A program made the position numbers and the translations under genes. The notes beneath the pieces are model-generated. The model saw only the letters and a list, made by a program, of their open reading frames with translations. It was not told the DNA's origin and ran no database searches. Positions 1 through 8,357 of a DNA stretch of 64,000 nt are shown here, piece by piece. The stretch comes from Spirosoma endbachense (GTDB lineage Bacteria; Bacteroidota; Bacteroidia; Cytophagales; Spirosomataceae), in assembly GCF_010233585.1 (NCBI RefSeq), contig NZ_CP045997.1, positions 2,580,692 to 2,644,691 of the forward strand, written 5' to 3'. Every line of letters begins with the position of its first letter. The stretch's first letter is position 1.

Positions 1-123
1 AAAAAACCACTGGGCAGTGATGAAGTAGCACTGGATCAATTTTTACGGAAGCAGTCCTGGGATCAAACCTGGCGACACATGCGACGTATAGTGAGCGAAC
101 AGGTCGTTTCGATTGGGTTGTAA
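1..123 (+). CDS. C-terminal end of an upstream protein (5' part outside window)
   Basis: An open frame enters at base 1 and ends at a TAA at 121-123, giving 40 residues. The tail holds a W-D-Q-T-W stretch followed by a basic helix (RHMRRIV). Tryptophan-rich tails of this type are common at the C-terminus of group 1/4 glycosyltransferases, so a sugar transferase is possible, but 40 residues cannot prove it. No in-frame stop occurs before 121. The next gene begins about 100 bases downstream on the same strand. Confidence 0.5.
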   Translation, partial: KKPLGSDEVALDQFLRKQSWDQTWRHMRRIVSEQVVSIGL

Positions 124-226
124 TCATATAGAAGTTTGTGGTTTTGGGAATACCATCAGGCAACCCCACCCCGGCGTTCAATCTGATTAAGGACCTGCGC
201 ACGGAGTCTGGGCTACCATAGGCGAT

Positions 227-955
227 ATGAAGAGTAACGTACAAATTGGTACCTGTGGCCCTGGTAGCTCTAAAGCTGCCTATGCAAGCCTATTTTCCTG
301 TGTCGAAATTCAGCAATCCTTTTATCAGCCGCCCCAGCTTGCCACCCTGGAACGTTGGCGACGAGAGGTGCCGACTGATTTCGAGTTCACATTGAAAGCC
401 TGGCAACTTATTACGCACTCAGCAAAAAGTCCAACCTACAACCGGCTTAAACGAAAACTTTCGGAACTGGAGCGGTCAGAGGCCGGGTATTTCAAACCGA
501 CTACTGTTGTTGATGAGGCCTGGCAATACACCCTGGCTTGTGCTCAGGCGTTGGGTGCTCGAACTATCCTGTTTCAGTGTCCGGCCAGTTTTACCCAAAC
601 GCCTGAGCATATTCACAATCTGGTTCACTTCTTCTCCCGAATTGAGCGGAAAGGGCTGACCTGTTGCTGGGAGCCCCGCGGCTCCTGGGACAACCATGTG
701 ATCAAAGCGTTATGTGAAGACCTTCACCTGTGGCATGTGGTTGATCCCTTTTCCAGTACGACTGTAACTCCGGAACACGTTTACTTTCGGCTTCATGGCC
801 GACAGGGATGGCGCTATCAGTATGAGACCGCTGAATTAGCTGATTTAATGGAATTACTACCTGCCGACAAACCTGCCTATGTCTTCTTTAATAATAGTCA
901 GATGAGAGCGGATGCGTTACTATTCAAAGGTATCTGGGAAGCGGTTTCTCGGTAA
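227..955 (+). CDS. DUF72 (YecE-like) family protein
   Basis: A 242-residue protein of typical DUF72 length. The N-terminus has the family's QIGTCG...Y strand, followed by FSCVEIQQSFYQPP, matching the usual 'VEInsTFY..P' motif, then W-x-x-E-V-P-x-D-F-x-F-x-x-K-A-W. Later parts keep the ILFQCPASF segment and a WEPRGSW segment in place of the usual 'EFR..SW'. The fold is TIM-barrel-like; the biochemical role of the family is not established. No signal peptide, so probably cytoplasmic. It stands alone between the partial upstream gene and a 500-base gap. The ATG at 227 is the first in frame and sets the typical N-terminus. Confidence 0.88.
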   Translation: MKSNVQIGTCGPGSSKAAYASLFSCVEIQQSFYQPPQLATLERWRREVPTDFEFTLKAWQLITHSAKSPTYNRLKRKLSELERSEAGYFKPTTVVDEAWQYTLACAQALGARTILFQCPASFTQTPEHIHNLVHFFSRIERKGLTCCWEPRGSWDNHVIKALCEDLHLWHVVDPFSSTTVTPEHVYFRLHGRQGWRYQYETAELADLMELLPADKPAYVFFNNSQMRADALLFKGIWEAVSR

Positions 956-1457
956 GTAGGGTACTGAAATGCCTGCTTAAATTCCCGAAACCGCGTAAAC
1001 GGATTGCTCTCTTACGATGGCCACTTGTTTTTAACGTGGTTGCCTTTTATCTCCCTTCCGATGCCCGATGACTGTTCTGATAAACTGGAAATGAGACAAC
1101 GGCACTACCTTCGACAGTAGGATACAGATGAAGGTATGATGAAACCAATTTGCTATAAAGCGGATCGATTTTGACGAATAAACGTAGAGGTGTACAGGAA
1201 AATAGTTGCTGTAATGCACTGATCAGGTGCTGCATTTACTAGTCACTTAACCCTTTATTGGGTAAACTGGTCGCTTTTCTCCAATTTGAAAAAAGGAAAC
1301 GAAGGAGCCAAATCAGCCCATTTTTTAAACAAACTCTGCTCATTCCGTTTATACAGATGTATCGAAGATGGTCGGGGACTTGCTTTGGCGGTCGTAAATT
1401 TTATGACTGAACGCCTGGTTTCTTACTGGGTTCCTATATTCTTTTTTGCTATTAAAT
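956..1457. other. Intergenic region, no gene seen
   Basis: About 500 bases between the DUF72 gene and the glycoside hydrolase gene. Short open frames on both strands have no recognisable motifs. The part just before 1458 is AT-rich and probably holds the promoter of the glycoside hydrolase gene, but no clear TAnnTTTG box could be fixed. Confidence 0.5.
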
Positions 1458-3287
1458 ATGGAGACTAAGCATCCGAATACCAGTTTTTCAGCCAGTCGAC
1501 CCGAAACCGAAGCCGAACCGGAAAATTTACTTCCCCGGGCGGTTCTTCGTCCCAACAATTATATGGTATTGGATGGGGAATGGCTGTTCGCGCTGGACCC
1601 CAACGATCAGGGCATTCACCAACAGTGGTATGTACGGCATACATTCGAGGGAGTGGCCCATTGGCCAGGGTCAATCGAAGCGCATCTGGCCGAGGCTAAG
1701 GTGCAATCGATGCCCACCGGCTGGCAGGATAAAGTGGTTGCCTGGTATGAAAGGGAGTTTATATTACCGGATCGCAGTGAATCCACGGCCCGATCCATGA
1801 TTCAGCTTACCTTCGGCGCATGCGGGTACGAAACCCGGGTTTGGCTGAACGGGTATCCGCTTCATACAATTGAAGATGAAGAGGTTCATTTTGGTGAATA
1901 TACCTCTTTCTCCTACGAATTTCCGGAAGAATTCCTGCGCCCAACGAATCGGTTGACGGTGCGTATTGCTGACACGATGGATGCAGAAATTCCCAGAGGC
2001 AAGCAGGAATCCCACGTCTACAAACGAGGGGGTATCTGGTATCAGACCTATACGGGTGCCGTCCGGAGTGTCTGGATCGAAAGTGTCGAGCGAAACCGGC
2101 TACGTTCACGAATCGGCGTGGTCAGTGAAAACGACGACCAATTGGTGCGGTTTAGCGTAACAACACGTATTCATGATCCGGGTGACTATACGCTTCGGCT
2201 TCAGGCCTTTGACCTACATTCGACCGAGCCGCTGGTTACCTCCGACTTCCCCCTTCGGCTGGAAGCTGGCCAGAAGCAACAGCGGGTAGTCGTTGATCTG
2301 GAAGGAGCTCAACTCTGGTCGCCTGAGTCGCCGGTACGGTATAAACTCATTGCGCAACTAATCGATTCGGATGGGTATATCGCTCAGATTGAAACCCGCT
2401 TCGGGCTACGCAAAATTGAAGCCAGAGGGCGCTACGTTTATCTGAATAATAAGCGAATTTATCTGGATGGGATTCTCTATCAGCCGGGTACGGCCACGTA
2501 CGAAGAAATGCAGGCCCATATGCGAGCCATGAAAGCACTGGGTTGCAACCTGGTCCGGGTTCACATAGCGGGTGTTGACCCTCGTATCTATAATTTTGCC
2601 GATAAACTGGGTCTGTTGCTCTGGGTAGAAGTGCCCAGCCCCCACAGTTCAACCCCCCGAAGTCGTCAGAATCACCGGGCTGAGCTGCTGCGTATGGTGT
2701 CGTTGATCTGTACGCACCCATCGGTGGTTATCTGGAGTCTCTATAATGAAGACTGGGGCGCTCAGGATATAGCTACCAACCCCGAAACACGGCAGTACAT
2801 CCTGGATATGTATCATTACATGAAACTGGCTTACCCACAGTATCTGATCGTGGATAACGATGGCTGGCATCATATCTCGTTCGAAGGTCGCTTAAAGTCC
2901 GACCTATTGACGGCTCACCTGTATACAGCCGATCTGGATCAATGGAAAGCCTTGCTGGATCGACTAACCAAGGGTGAGTTGACTGGCGTAGCTGCGTTCC
3001 CGCTGGTGGTCGGTGACCCGTTTTTTTACCGGTGCCAGGTACCCTTGCTCGTCAGCGAATGGGGCGGTTTTGGATTTGTTAACTATGGTGGTCCAAACGA
3101 ATCTCAAGACCGTACGGAACAGATTCGTCTCTTTAAACAGGCTTTACGGCAGTATCCGGTTGCCGGTGATATCTATACGCAGGCAACTGACATTGAAGAA
3201 GAACGTAATGGTCTGATTGATCCTCAATCGGGCGAATTAACGGTATCGGCGGGTTTGCTTAACTCCGCCGATACCGAACCGACTTGA
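1458..3287 (+). CDS. Glycoside hydrolase family 2 protein (beta-galactosidase/beta-glucuronidase-like)
   Basis: A 609-residue protein with three GH2 domains in order: a jelly-roll sugar-binding domain (roughly residues 30-195, with the W-Y-E-R-E-F and 'LTFGACGYETRVWLNG' strands), an Ig-like domain (about 200-295) and a TIM barrel (about 300-590). The acid/base glutamate lies in WSLYNEDWG near residue 428, and the nucleophile candidate in LLVSEWGGFG near residue 533. No signal peptide, so probably a cytoplasmic enzyme acting on imported oligosaccharides or glycosides. The substrate (galactoside, glucuronide or mannoside) cannot be read from sequence. The ATG at 1458 is preferred over an upstream TTG because the first recognisable GH2 strand begins well inside and an ATG is available. 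Confidence 0.88.
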   Translation: METKHPNTSFSASRPETEAEPENLLPRAVLRPNNYMVLDGEWLFALDPNDQGIHQQWYVRHTFEGVAHWPGSIEAHLAEAKVQSMPTGWQDKVVAWYEREFILPDRSESTARSMIQLTFGACGYETRVWLNGYPLHTIEDEEVHFGEYTSFSYEFPEEFLRPTNRLTVRIADTMDAEIPRGKQESHVYKRGGIWYQTYTGAVRSVWIESVERNRLRSRIGVVSENDDQLVRFSVTTRIHDPGDYTLRLQAFDLHSTEPLVTSDFPLRLEAGQKQQRVVVDLEGAQLWSPESPVRYKLIAQLIDSDGYIAQIETRFGLRKIEARGRYVYLNNKRIYLDGILYQPGTATYEEMQAHMRAMKALGCNLVRVHIAGVDPRIYNFADKLGLLLWVEVPSPHSSTPRSRQNHRAELLRMVSLICTHPSVVIWSLYNEDWGAQDIATNPETRQYILDMYHYMKLAYPQYLIVDNDGWHHISFEGRLKSDLLTAHLYTADLDQWKALLDRLTKGELTGVAAFPLVVGDPFFYRCQVPLLVSEWGGFGFVNYGGPNESQDRTEQIRLFKQALRQYPVAGDIYTQATDIEEERNGLIDPQSGELTVSAGLLNSADTEPT

Positions 3288-3305
3288 TAAGATAGGTATC
3301 ACAGG

Positions 3306-3497
3306 TTATTTGCTATGCCCTGATTTACTACCTCCCGTTGATCCACCTGCATTGCTGCTGCCTTTGGATGAACTTTTGTGGGAGGTAGAACTGCGTCCAT
3401 TTCCTTTGCTGCCGCGGTCGGTGCCGTTATCCTGGTTGCCAGTTATGCGTTGGCCTTCGTATTCTTTCTCGACTTTTTCCAGCGTCCTATTTGCCAT
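3306..3497 (-). CDS. Small Ser/Gly/Lys-rich hypothetical protein
   Basis: A possible 63-residue protein convergent with the glycoside hydrolase. The N-terminal 20 residues are charged and helix-like (LEKVEKEYEGQR). The remainder is low-complexity, built from S, G, K, N and T (SSSKGSSNAGGSTGGSK), like disordered tails of small basic proteins in this phylum. No signal peptide or cysteines. There is no homology evidence, and the opposite strand is also open here, so it is only a plausible small gene. It ends 18 bases from the hydrolase stop codon. Confidence 0.4.
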   Translation of the reverse strand: MANRTLEKVEKEYEGQRITGNQDNGTDRGSKGNGRSSTSHKSSSKGSSNAGGSTGGSKSGHSK

Positions 3498-3780
3498 GAC
3501 GTTGTGTATTTTAGTCTATTTAGTCGAAAAACACAAAGCCATGACCACAGTTGTATCGGCTTGGTTAAAACAAGGCATTGGCCTATAATGAATCGTAAAA
3601 TTTCCCAACTGTAGCTACCTGCTCGCGAAATCCGACTCCCGAACTCCGGTGTCGCAGGTGGTTAACAAACCAGACAAAAGCGCCCAGATACTTTTTGTCC
3701 TATAAGTCATAAAATGGCTACTAAAAGTGTATGGAAAGTCATCCGATTCTTCGACTCCATCGATACAGTATGAGGGTCAG

Positions 3781-4905
3781 TTATTCCAGCCCTTCTCCTT
3801 CATTTTTTAACTCTTGTTCAAGGTCTTCAATGGAAGGTAGCAGCGATTTCAATTCCTCAGGTACCGATCTGGTTAATTCATAATCAGCGACACTTAAGGG
3901 ATTGGTTATTCCAGCCAGCGCATACTCTGCCAAGGCCTGGTTTTTGCCTTTGCATAAGAGTAAACCAATCGTTGGATTATCCTCTTTGGTACGAAGATAG
4001 TCGTTGACCACATTCACATAGAAGTTAATCTGGCCAGCATCCCCCGGTTCAACGTCTCTGGCTTTTAGTTCGATGACTACGTAATAACGTAAGCGAATAT
4101 GATAGAACAGCAAATCAATGAAGTACTCCCCATCCCCTACTTTCAAAGGATATTGGCGACCAACAAAGGCAAAGCCCTGTCCCAATTCCAGCAGAAACTT
4201 ACTCACCTGCTGAACTAACTGGCTTTCCACATCGCGCTCTTTGGCTTTGGCCGTGGCTACCACAAAGTCGAATACATAGGGATCATTCAATAGTTGAGTG
4301 GCCAGATCAGACTGAGGTTTAGCCAGGGTATGCTCAAAATTGGTCAGTTTGGGTGTCCTTACCTGACGCTTGTACAAATCCATCTCAATTTGATGGCGAA
4401 GTACGTTTCGTCCCCAGCTTCCCGTCAATGTCTGTTCGATATACCAAAGGCGTTGCTGAGCGTATTTAACCTAGTCTAGCAGGATAATGTGGTGTGACCA
4501 CGTAATTTTTGACAATACTGAGCGCAGGAATAATTGCTCGAAGTTTTCTGCATTGTCTAAAATGGGGGCGACATCAATGGCCTCCTGAGAGGTTTCAGGT
4601 AATTTTGCAACAGGGTGTTGCAAAATTAAGGGCAGATTAGCCATCACAAATTTCTTGATATAACCCAGGTTGCGGGTTGAAAAGCCCGCAACACCCGGAA
4701 ACGCCTGGCGAATGTCAGCCAAAAGGCGATCAATTATTTTGGCACCTCAGCCTTGTTGCTGTTGAAAAAATAAGATTAAACTACCCACCTGCCAATAGGA
4801 CAGTAAGAGTTGTTGGTTGGCCGATGTTGCTACTTTAACTGGAGCCTGTTGAATCTGTTGTTTAACCCGTTAAAGTAGTTCTGGGTACTGCTTAAACTCT
4901 TCCAT
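3781..4905 (-). pseudogene. Broken DUF1016/YhcG family PDDEXK nuclease
   Basis: Reading the minus strand from the ATG at 4905 gives one continuous frame to 3781, interrupted by three stop codons: TAA (4870-4872), TGA (4747-4749) and TAG (4471-4473). Around them the family is clear: an N-terminal SYWQVGSLI helix, then GxGAKIIDRLLADIRQAFP with TGA where the family has Trp, FSTRNLGYIKKF, SWGRNVLRHQIE, and the C-terminal nuclease fold with GDGEYFIDLLFYH and YVVIELKA. No frameshift is needed. YhcG proteins are often linked to restriction-modification and other mobile defence genes, but none of those sit here. The last 215 codons form an intact open frame covering the nuclease domain and might still be translated from an internal start at 4428; function is unlikely without the N-terminal domain. 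Confidence 0.88.
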
Positions 4906-5287
4906 TATGAAATTTAACGATGATCAGGCTGCTAATCAGCCTAGATAGAGATCGGCTACCCTTACGAAAATTACCACCCCTAGGAGAACACTCTCTGAAT
5001 TAAGGTATGGGCCTGCCAGAAATGATATCCTATTTTGCCAGGACATTCGGATCTTAAGCAAGTGCAAACAAAGATAACAGTTGAAGTTCATCTGAGGATC
5101 TCATTCTATTCATGATCAGCTCTTCAATTTGTTGCATTCTTAGCCAGGCAACTAACTAGTTTTAAGACGTAACTTGTATTGGCATATTGTATAATCCAGA
5201 TCATTTGCAATCGTTCATAAAAAGGGCATTTATCATCATTAATTGAACGTCTGATAATCACCTATCAAAACCGATCATTTAAACCTC
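4906..5287. other. Intergenic region, no gene seen
   Basis: About 380 AT-rich bases upstream of the broken YhcG gene. No open frame with recognisable motifs and no repeat was found before the inverted-repeat element that begins at 5288. Confidence 0.45.
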
Positions 5288-5435
5288 CGTGGCTGTTGCA
5301 CAACGCTAATGGAGTAGACTTCGCTGATTTGAGGCTGCTGGCAGAGCCGTTTTTTGCCAACATATTCAGAATTTGACCAAGTATATGGCTATATCAGTCA
5401 CAGGCTTAACCCGAAAGGAGTTGTGCAATAGCCAC
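5288..5435. mobile_element. MITE-like element or IS remnant with 16-bp terminal inverted repeats
   Basis: Left end GTGGCTGTTGCACAAC (5288-5303) and right end GTTGTGCAATAGCCAC (5420-5435) are inverted repeats matching at 15 of 16 positions. They enclose 116 bases with no open reading frame. The GTTGCACAA core resembles ends of several transposon families. No convincing target-site duplication is visible, so it may be an internally deleted insertion sequence. It lies inside a run of broken genes. Confidence 0.6.
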
Positions 5436-5468
5436 AACCGATAATTTTCGGGCTAAGAAGTCTGGACC

Positions 5469-5645
5469 CTACTTGATATCAGCCATTGCAGCCGCATAAT
5501 CAGGTTCTTGCCCTATTTCCGGCACTTGCTGTTCGTAAACGATTTTTCCTTCAGGATTCACTACGATTACCACACGACTTAAGTACCCTTTCATGGGGCC
5601 GTCAGCAATTTGCACCCCGTAAGAATGGCCAAATCGAGCTTTGTT
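5469..5645 (-). pseudogene. tpx: C-terminal remnant of thiol peroxidase (Tpx-type peroxiredoxin)
   Basis: The minus strand encodes an open tail ending in TAG at 5469-5471, with RFGHSYGVQIADGPMKGYLSR, VVIVVNPEGKIVY, EQQVPEIGQEPDY and AAAMADIK. This matches the last third of Tpx ('...YGV.I.dGpl.Gl.aRavfViD..GkV.Y.q.VpEi..EPdY.aAl..l'). The N-terminal part with the peroxidatic cysteine (SPSVDTPVC motif) is absent. At about 5640-5650 the sequence runs directly into a piece of an efflux-pump adaptor gene, so a deletion fused the two. No function is expected. Confidence 0.75.
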
Positions 5646-6372
5646 GGAATACGGACAATCGCACTGCTACCGCTACGTACCAGTCCGCCGGGATTCTGAA
5701 AGGTCGCCCGCATATTGATGGCCCCGGTTTACGAATTGATCAGCCCACTCGCGGTTTCTACTTTGCCTTTTGTAGGAAGCTGTACGCCATTGGCCAGAAC
5801 AAGGATCACGGGACATCGACTGGACTGTAAATGGTGGTTTAGCTCAGATTCGTTCGGGCATTATTGAAGGCAGCTTTCGCCTGAGCCAGAGCCGCCTGCT
5901 GGGATTCGAGTGTATATTGAGCCCCTTTGAACTGATAATCGCTAACGATATCCTGCTCAACCAGCGGCCTAACCTTGTCCACCTGCATCTGGGCGGCATT
6001 CACATTGGCAAGCGCAATTTTGATATTCGCTGCAGCAGTTTGTAAGTCCTGCTCATATTACGGGGCATTGATATGAAACAGGGGTTGCCCTTTTTTAACG
6101 GCAGCCCCTTCATCGACGTAAATCTTTTCGACATACCCGTCGATCTTCGCCCGAATCTCGACATTCTGAATTCCAAGTATGGAGGACGGATAATCGGTAT
6201 TTGTTTCTGCCTTTCTGGGCGCCAGTTTCATGACAGTATAGGTCATAGGCTGCGTTTTCGTCGTGCTGGTATCGGCAGTCGCGCAAGAGGAGACAATGAC
6301 CGTTGAAAGAAGGACTATATAAGAAAATAGCTTGCAGGATGTAGGCATACTCTGTTCGGAGTGGGTGACCAA
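5640..6372 (-). pseudogene. Broken RND efflux periplasmic adaptor (HlyD/AcrA family)
   Basis: The N-terminus (best start at 6348, MPTSCKLF) has a lipoprotein signal ending in IVSSC, then a biotinyl-lipoyl strand NVEIRAKIDGYVEKIYVDEGAAVKKGQPLFHI. After a TAA at 6058-6060 the same frame continues through the coiled-coil region (YEQDLQTAAANIKIALANV, VRPLVEQDIVS), reaches a TAA at 5839-5841, and then TTIYSPVD. About 60 codons are missing before VILVLANG...GKVETASGLINS, another TAA (5729-5731) and MRATFQNPGGLVRSGSSAIVRIP. That is a typical AcrA beta-barrel segment. The 3' end is fused to the tpx tail. There are therefore three nonsense codons and two deletions. No RND pump or TolC gene remains next to it. 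Confidence 0.82.
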
Positions 6373-6713
6373 AGCCGCCAGTCAATGATTGTATGCCAAA
6401 ACTCCCGGCCAATTCTGAATTTTTTCTGCATGTGTTCCAGAAAGCCATTCGTATTTCCTAGACAGTTATCATGAAAAGTACAGCTTTTGAAAATGCGGGA
6501 CTTAACCTTAAGAAAACCAACTGCTAGCACGGTATTGCCAAAAGCGGGTGTATGAAAAACTAGTAAGCTGGCGGCAGTAATCCAACTGCAGACGGTCGCT
6601 GGTACTGTTGGGCATATCACTTAACATTTGTCAATCCTTTTTCTTGATTTAGCGCAATTTATGTTCGCTTGCACACCCGTAATTTTGAGTCACTTAAAAA
6701 CAAGCGAACAAAC
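6373..6713. other. Intergenic region, no gene seen
   Basis: About 340 bases between the adaptor pseudogene and the NTF2-like gene, which point away from each other. Frames open on the minus strand here show no family motif. The last 60 bases before 6714 are AT-rich and probably carry the promoter of the NTF2-like gene. Confidence 0.4.
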
Positions 6714-7085
6714 ATGGAAACCTCCGCAAAACTTTTGGAAGACAGCCTGCTCGTCATTTGGAATGATAGAAATACAGAACGCAGACTTGAAGCAATGAAT
6801 GAGATTTATGCCGTTGACATTATTTTTTATGAAACAAACGAAGGTCAGCCCATTACTGGCTACCAGGCCATAAATGAGCTAATTTCAGGATTGCAGACCC
6901 AATGGCCATCAGCGTTCAAATTTGAACTCACCGGCCCGGCAAAGGTGAATCACCAGGTTCAGCACATCGCCTGGCGACTTGGCGTTCCCGGTCAGGCGCA
7001 GGTGGCAACCGGAATGGATGTTGCCATTATTGACAATCACAAAATAAAGTCACTTCATTTATTTTTGGATGCCCCGGAAAACTGA
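6714..7085 (+). CDS. SnoaL/NTF2-like fold protein
   Basis: A 123-residue protein of the right size for the cone-shaped NTF2-like fold. It begins with a helix (LLEDSLLVIWNDRN), followed by the usual 'Y..D..F.....G.i.G..ai...i..l....P...F' pattern (YAVDIIFYET, GQPITGYQAINELISGLQTQWPSAFKFEL), then strands ending in GMDVAIIDNHKIKSLHLFL. These proteins are small isomerases, hydrolases or ligand binders; the substrate cannot be inferred. The ATG at 6714 was chosen because upstream residues lack family pattern. It is followed by the stub of a Crp/Fnr gene on the other strand. Confidence 0.8.
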   Translation: METSAKLLEDSLLVIWNDRNTERRLEAMNEIYAVDIIFYETNEGQPITGYQAINELISGLQTQWPSAFKFELTGPAKVNHQVQHIAWRLGVPGQAQVATGMDVAIIDNHKIKSLHLFLDAPEN

Positions 7086-7115
7086 TCAATTGAAGAGACT
7101 CTTGTCATTAAGGGC

Positions 7116-7370
7116 TTACCTGTGCAGCGTTCTTTTTCGAATCCGGCTCAGGATTTCGGGTGAAATACCCAAGTAGGAGGCTATCATACTTGGGGAGAAG
7201 CGCCTGATAAACTCAGGATACGTCTTAGTCAGCAGATCGTACCGTTCTTCGGCATCCAGACTGATGGAAGAATGAATCCGCTTTTGGGTGGCAATGGTAC
7301 CTTTACGGTCAAGTTTAGTAAACAAAAAAACCTCTGTTAGTCGAAATCGGTCGAGTCGAAAACTCAGTCT
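7116..7370 (-). pseudogene. C-terminal stub of a Crp/Fnr family transcription regulator
   Basis: The minus strand keeps only the hinge and winged-helix end of a Crp/Fnr protein: RIHSSISLDAEERYDLLTK, then YPEFIRRFSPSMIASYLGISPE, then ILSRIRKRTL. This is the conserved Bacteroidota 'AeeRY..ll...P.l..rvp...IAsYLGitpetLSRiRk' signature. The cyclic-nucleotide-like beta-roll (about 120 residues) is missing. The open frame starts after a TGA near 7380 without a good ATG; only a TTG is available around 7325. The adjacent SDR gene diverges from it, so the intact ancestor may have regulated that gene (inference). Confidence 0.72.
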
Positions 7371-7462
7371 AGAAATGTGTCAATGATTCCGGGTTTTGTA
7401 TAAATCCTCCTCAAGGGGCACCAATACCTTTGTCGCAGATTAATGCATAACGAATTAGTATC

Positions 7463-8281
7463 ATGGCAAAAATAATTTTGATCACTGGAGCCTCTCGGGG
7501 ATTTGGTAAAATCTGGGCAAAAGCCCTCTTGGAACGGGGTGATAAAGTGGCGGCAACCGCCCGAAAACTAGACGACTTAGCAGATCTTGTTGCGCAATAT
7601 GGCGACGCAGTTCTTCCGATTCAACTTGATGTAAATGACCGGGCGGCCTGTTTTGAGGCCGTCAATAAAGCGACGGAATACTTCGGTCGTATCGACGTAT
7701 TGATTAACAATGCTGGCTTTGGCTTATTCGGCGCCATTGAAGAAACAACCGAGCAACAGGCCCGCGCCCAGATGGAAACTAACTTTTTTGGCCTCCTTTG
7801 GGTGACACAGGCTGTCGTTCCAATCATGAGAGCGCAACAAAGTGGACATATCATTCAGGTATCAAGCTTCCTGGGCCTGGTCACCTTGCCGGTTTTAGGG
7901 CTCTATAATGCATCCAAATATGCCGTTAACGGGCTAAGCGAAACCCTGGCCACTGAAGTTAAAAGCTTCGGGATTCATGTAAGCCTGATTGAGCCGAATG
8001 GTTTTTCAACGGACTGGTCGGGCGCGTCCGCTTTCCAGACAGAGCCAAATGAAGTGTACGCACCCATTAAAAAAGCATTTGCCGATGGAGCAACCCCCGA
8101 TACCTGGGGCAAACCAGAAGCCACAGCGGCTGCGGTTTTGCAGCTGATTGACAGCCCAAATCCACCCTTGCATTTCTTATTGGGAAAAATTGCTTATCCT
8201 GGCGTTAAACAGGTGTATGCAGATCGGCTTGCCGAGTTTGAAGAGTGGAAAGACGTTTCAGTCGATGCCCACGGTCATTGA
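7463..8281 (+). CDS. Short-chain dehydrogenase/reductase (SDR) family oxidoreductase
   Basis: A 272-residue classical SDR. The Rossmann motif TGASRGFG is at residues 8-15, NNAG follows around residue 82, and the catalytic Tyr148-x3-Lys152 pair lies in LYNASKYA. A serine precedes it in QVSSFLG. NAD(P)-dependent, cytoplasmic; the substrate is unknown. It is followed on the same strand by an AraC regulator after a strong hairpin, a pairing often seen for SDR genes controlled by a neighbouring AraC protein (inference). It starts at the first ATG, 138 bases downstream of the decayed Crp/Fnr reading frame. Confidence 0.92.
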   Translation: MAKIILITGASRGFGKIWAKALLERGDKVAATARKLDDLADLVAQYGDAVLPIQLDVNDRAACFEAVNKATEYFGRIDVLINNAGFGLFGAIEETTEQQARAQMETNFFGLLWVTQAVVPIMRAQQSGHIIQVSSFLGLVTLPVLGLYNASKYAVNGLSETLATEVKSFGIHVSLIEPNGFSTDWSGASAFQTEPNEVYAPIKKAFADGATPDTWGKPEATAAAVLQLIDSPNPPLHFLLGKIAYPGVKQVYADRLAEFEEWKDVSVDAHGH

Positions 8282-8310
8282 TCCTGCAACTCAAATTTAA
8301 GTTTATCTGT

Positions 8311-8342
8311 TACAATCTACTCCCTCAAAAGAGTAGATTGTA
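8311..8342 (+). terminator. Perfect 12-bp hairpin after the SDR gene
   Basis: TACAATCTACTC (8311-8322) and GAGTAGATTGTA (8331-8342) form a perfect stem with an 8-base loop, followed by CTTTCATTTTT. It lies 30 bases after the SDR stop and just before the AraC gene, so it fits an intrinsic terminator, possibly leaky, between the two. Confidence 0.7.
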
Positions 8343-8357
8343 CTTTCATTTTTAGCC

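Noticed and set aside
5486..5830. 114-residue plus-strand frame
   Set aside because: It lies antisense to the tpx tail and adaptor relic, which explain the region better.
6315..6620. 101-residue minus-strand frame upstream of the adaptor pseudogene
   Set aside because: It overlaps the adaptor N-terminus in another frame and shows no family signal or start context.
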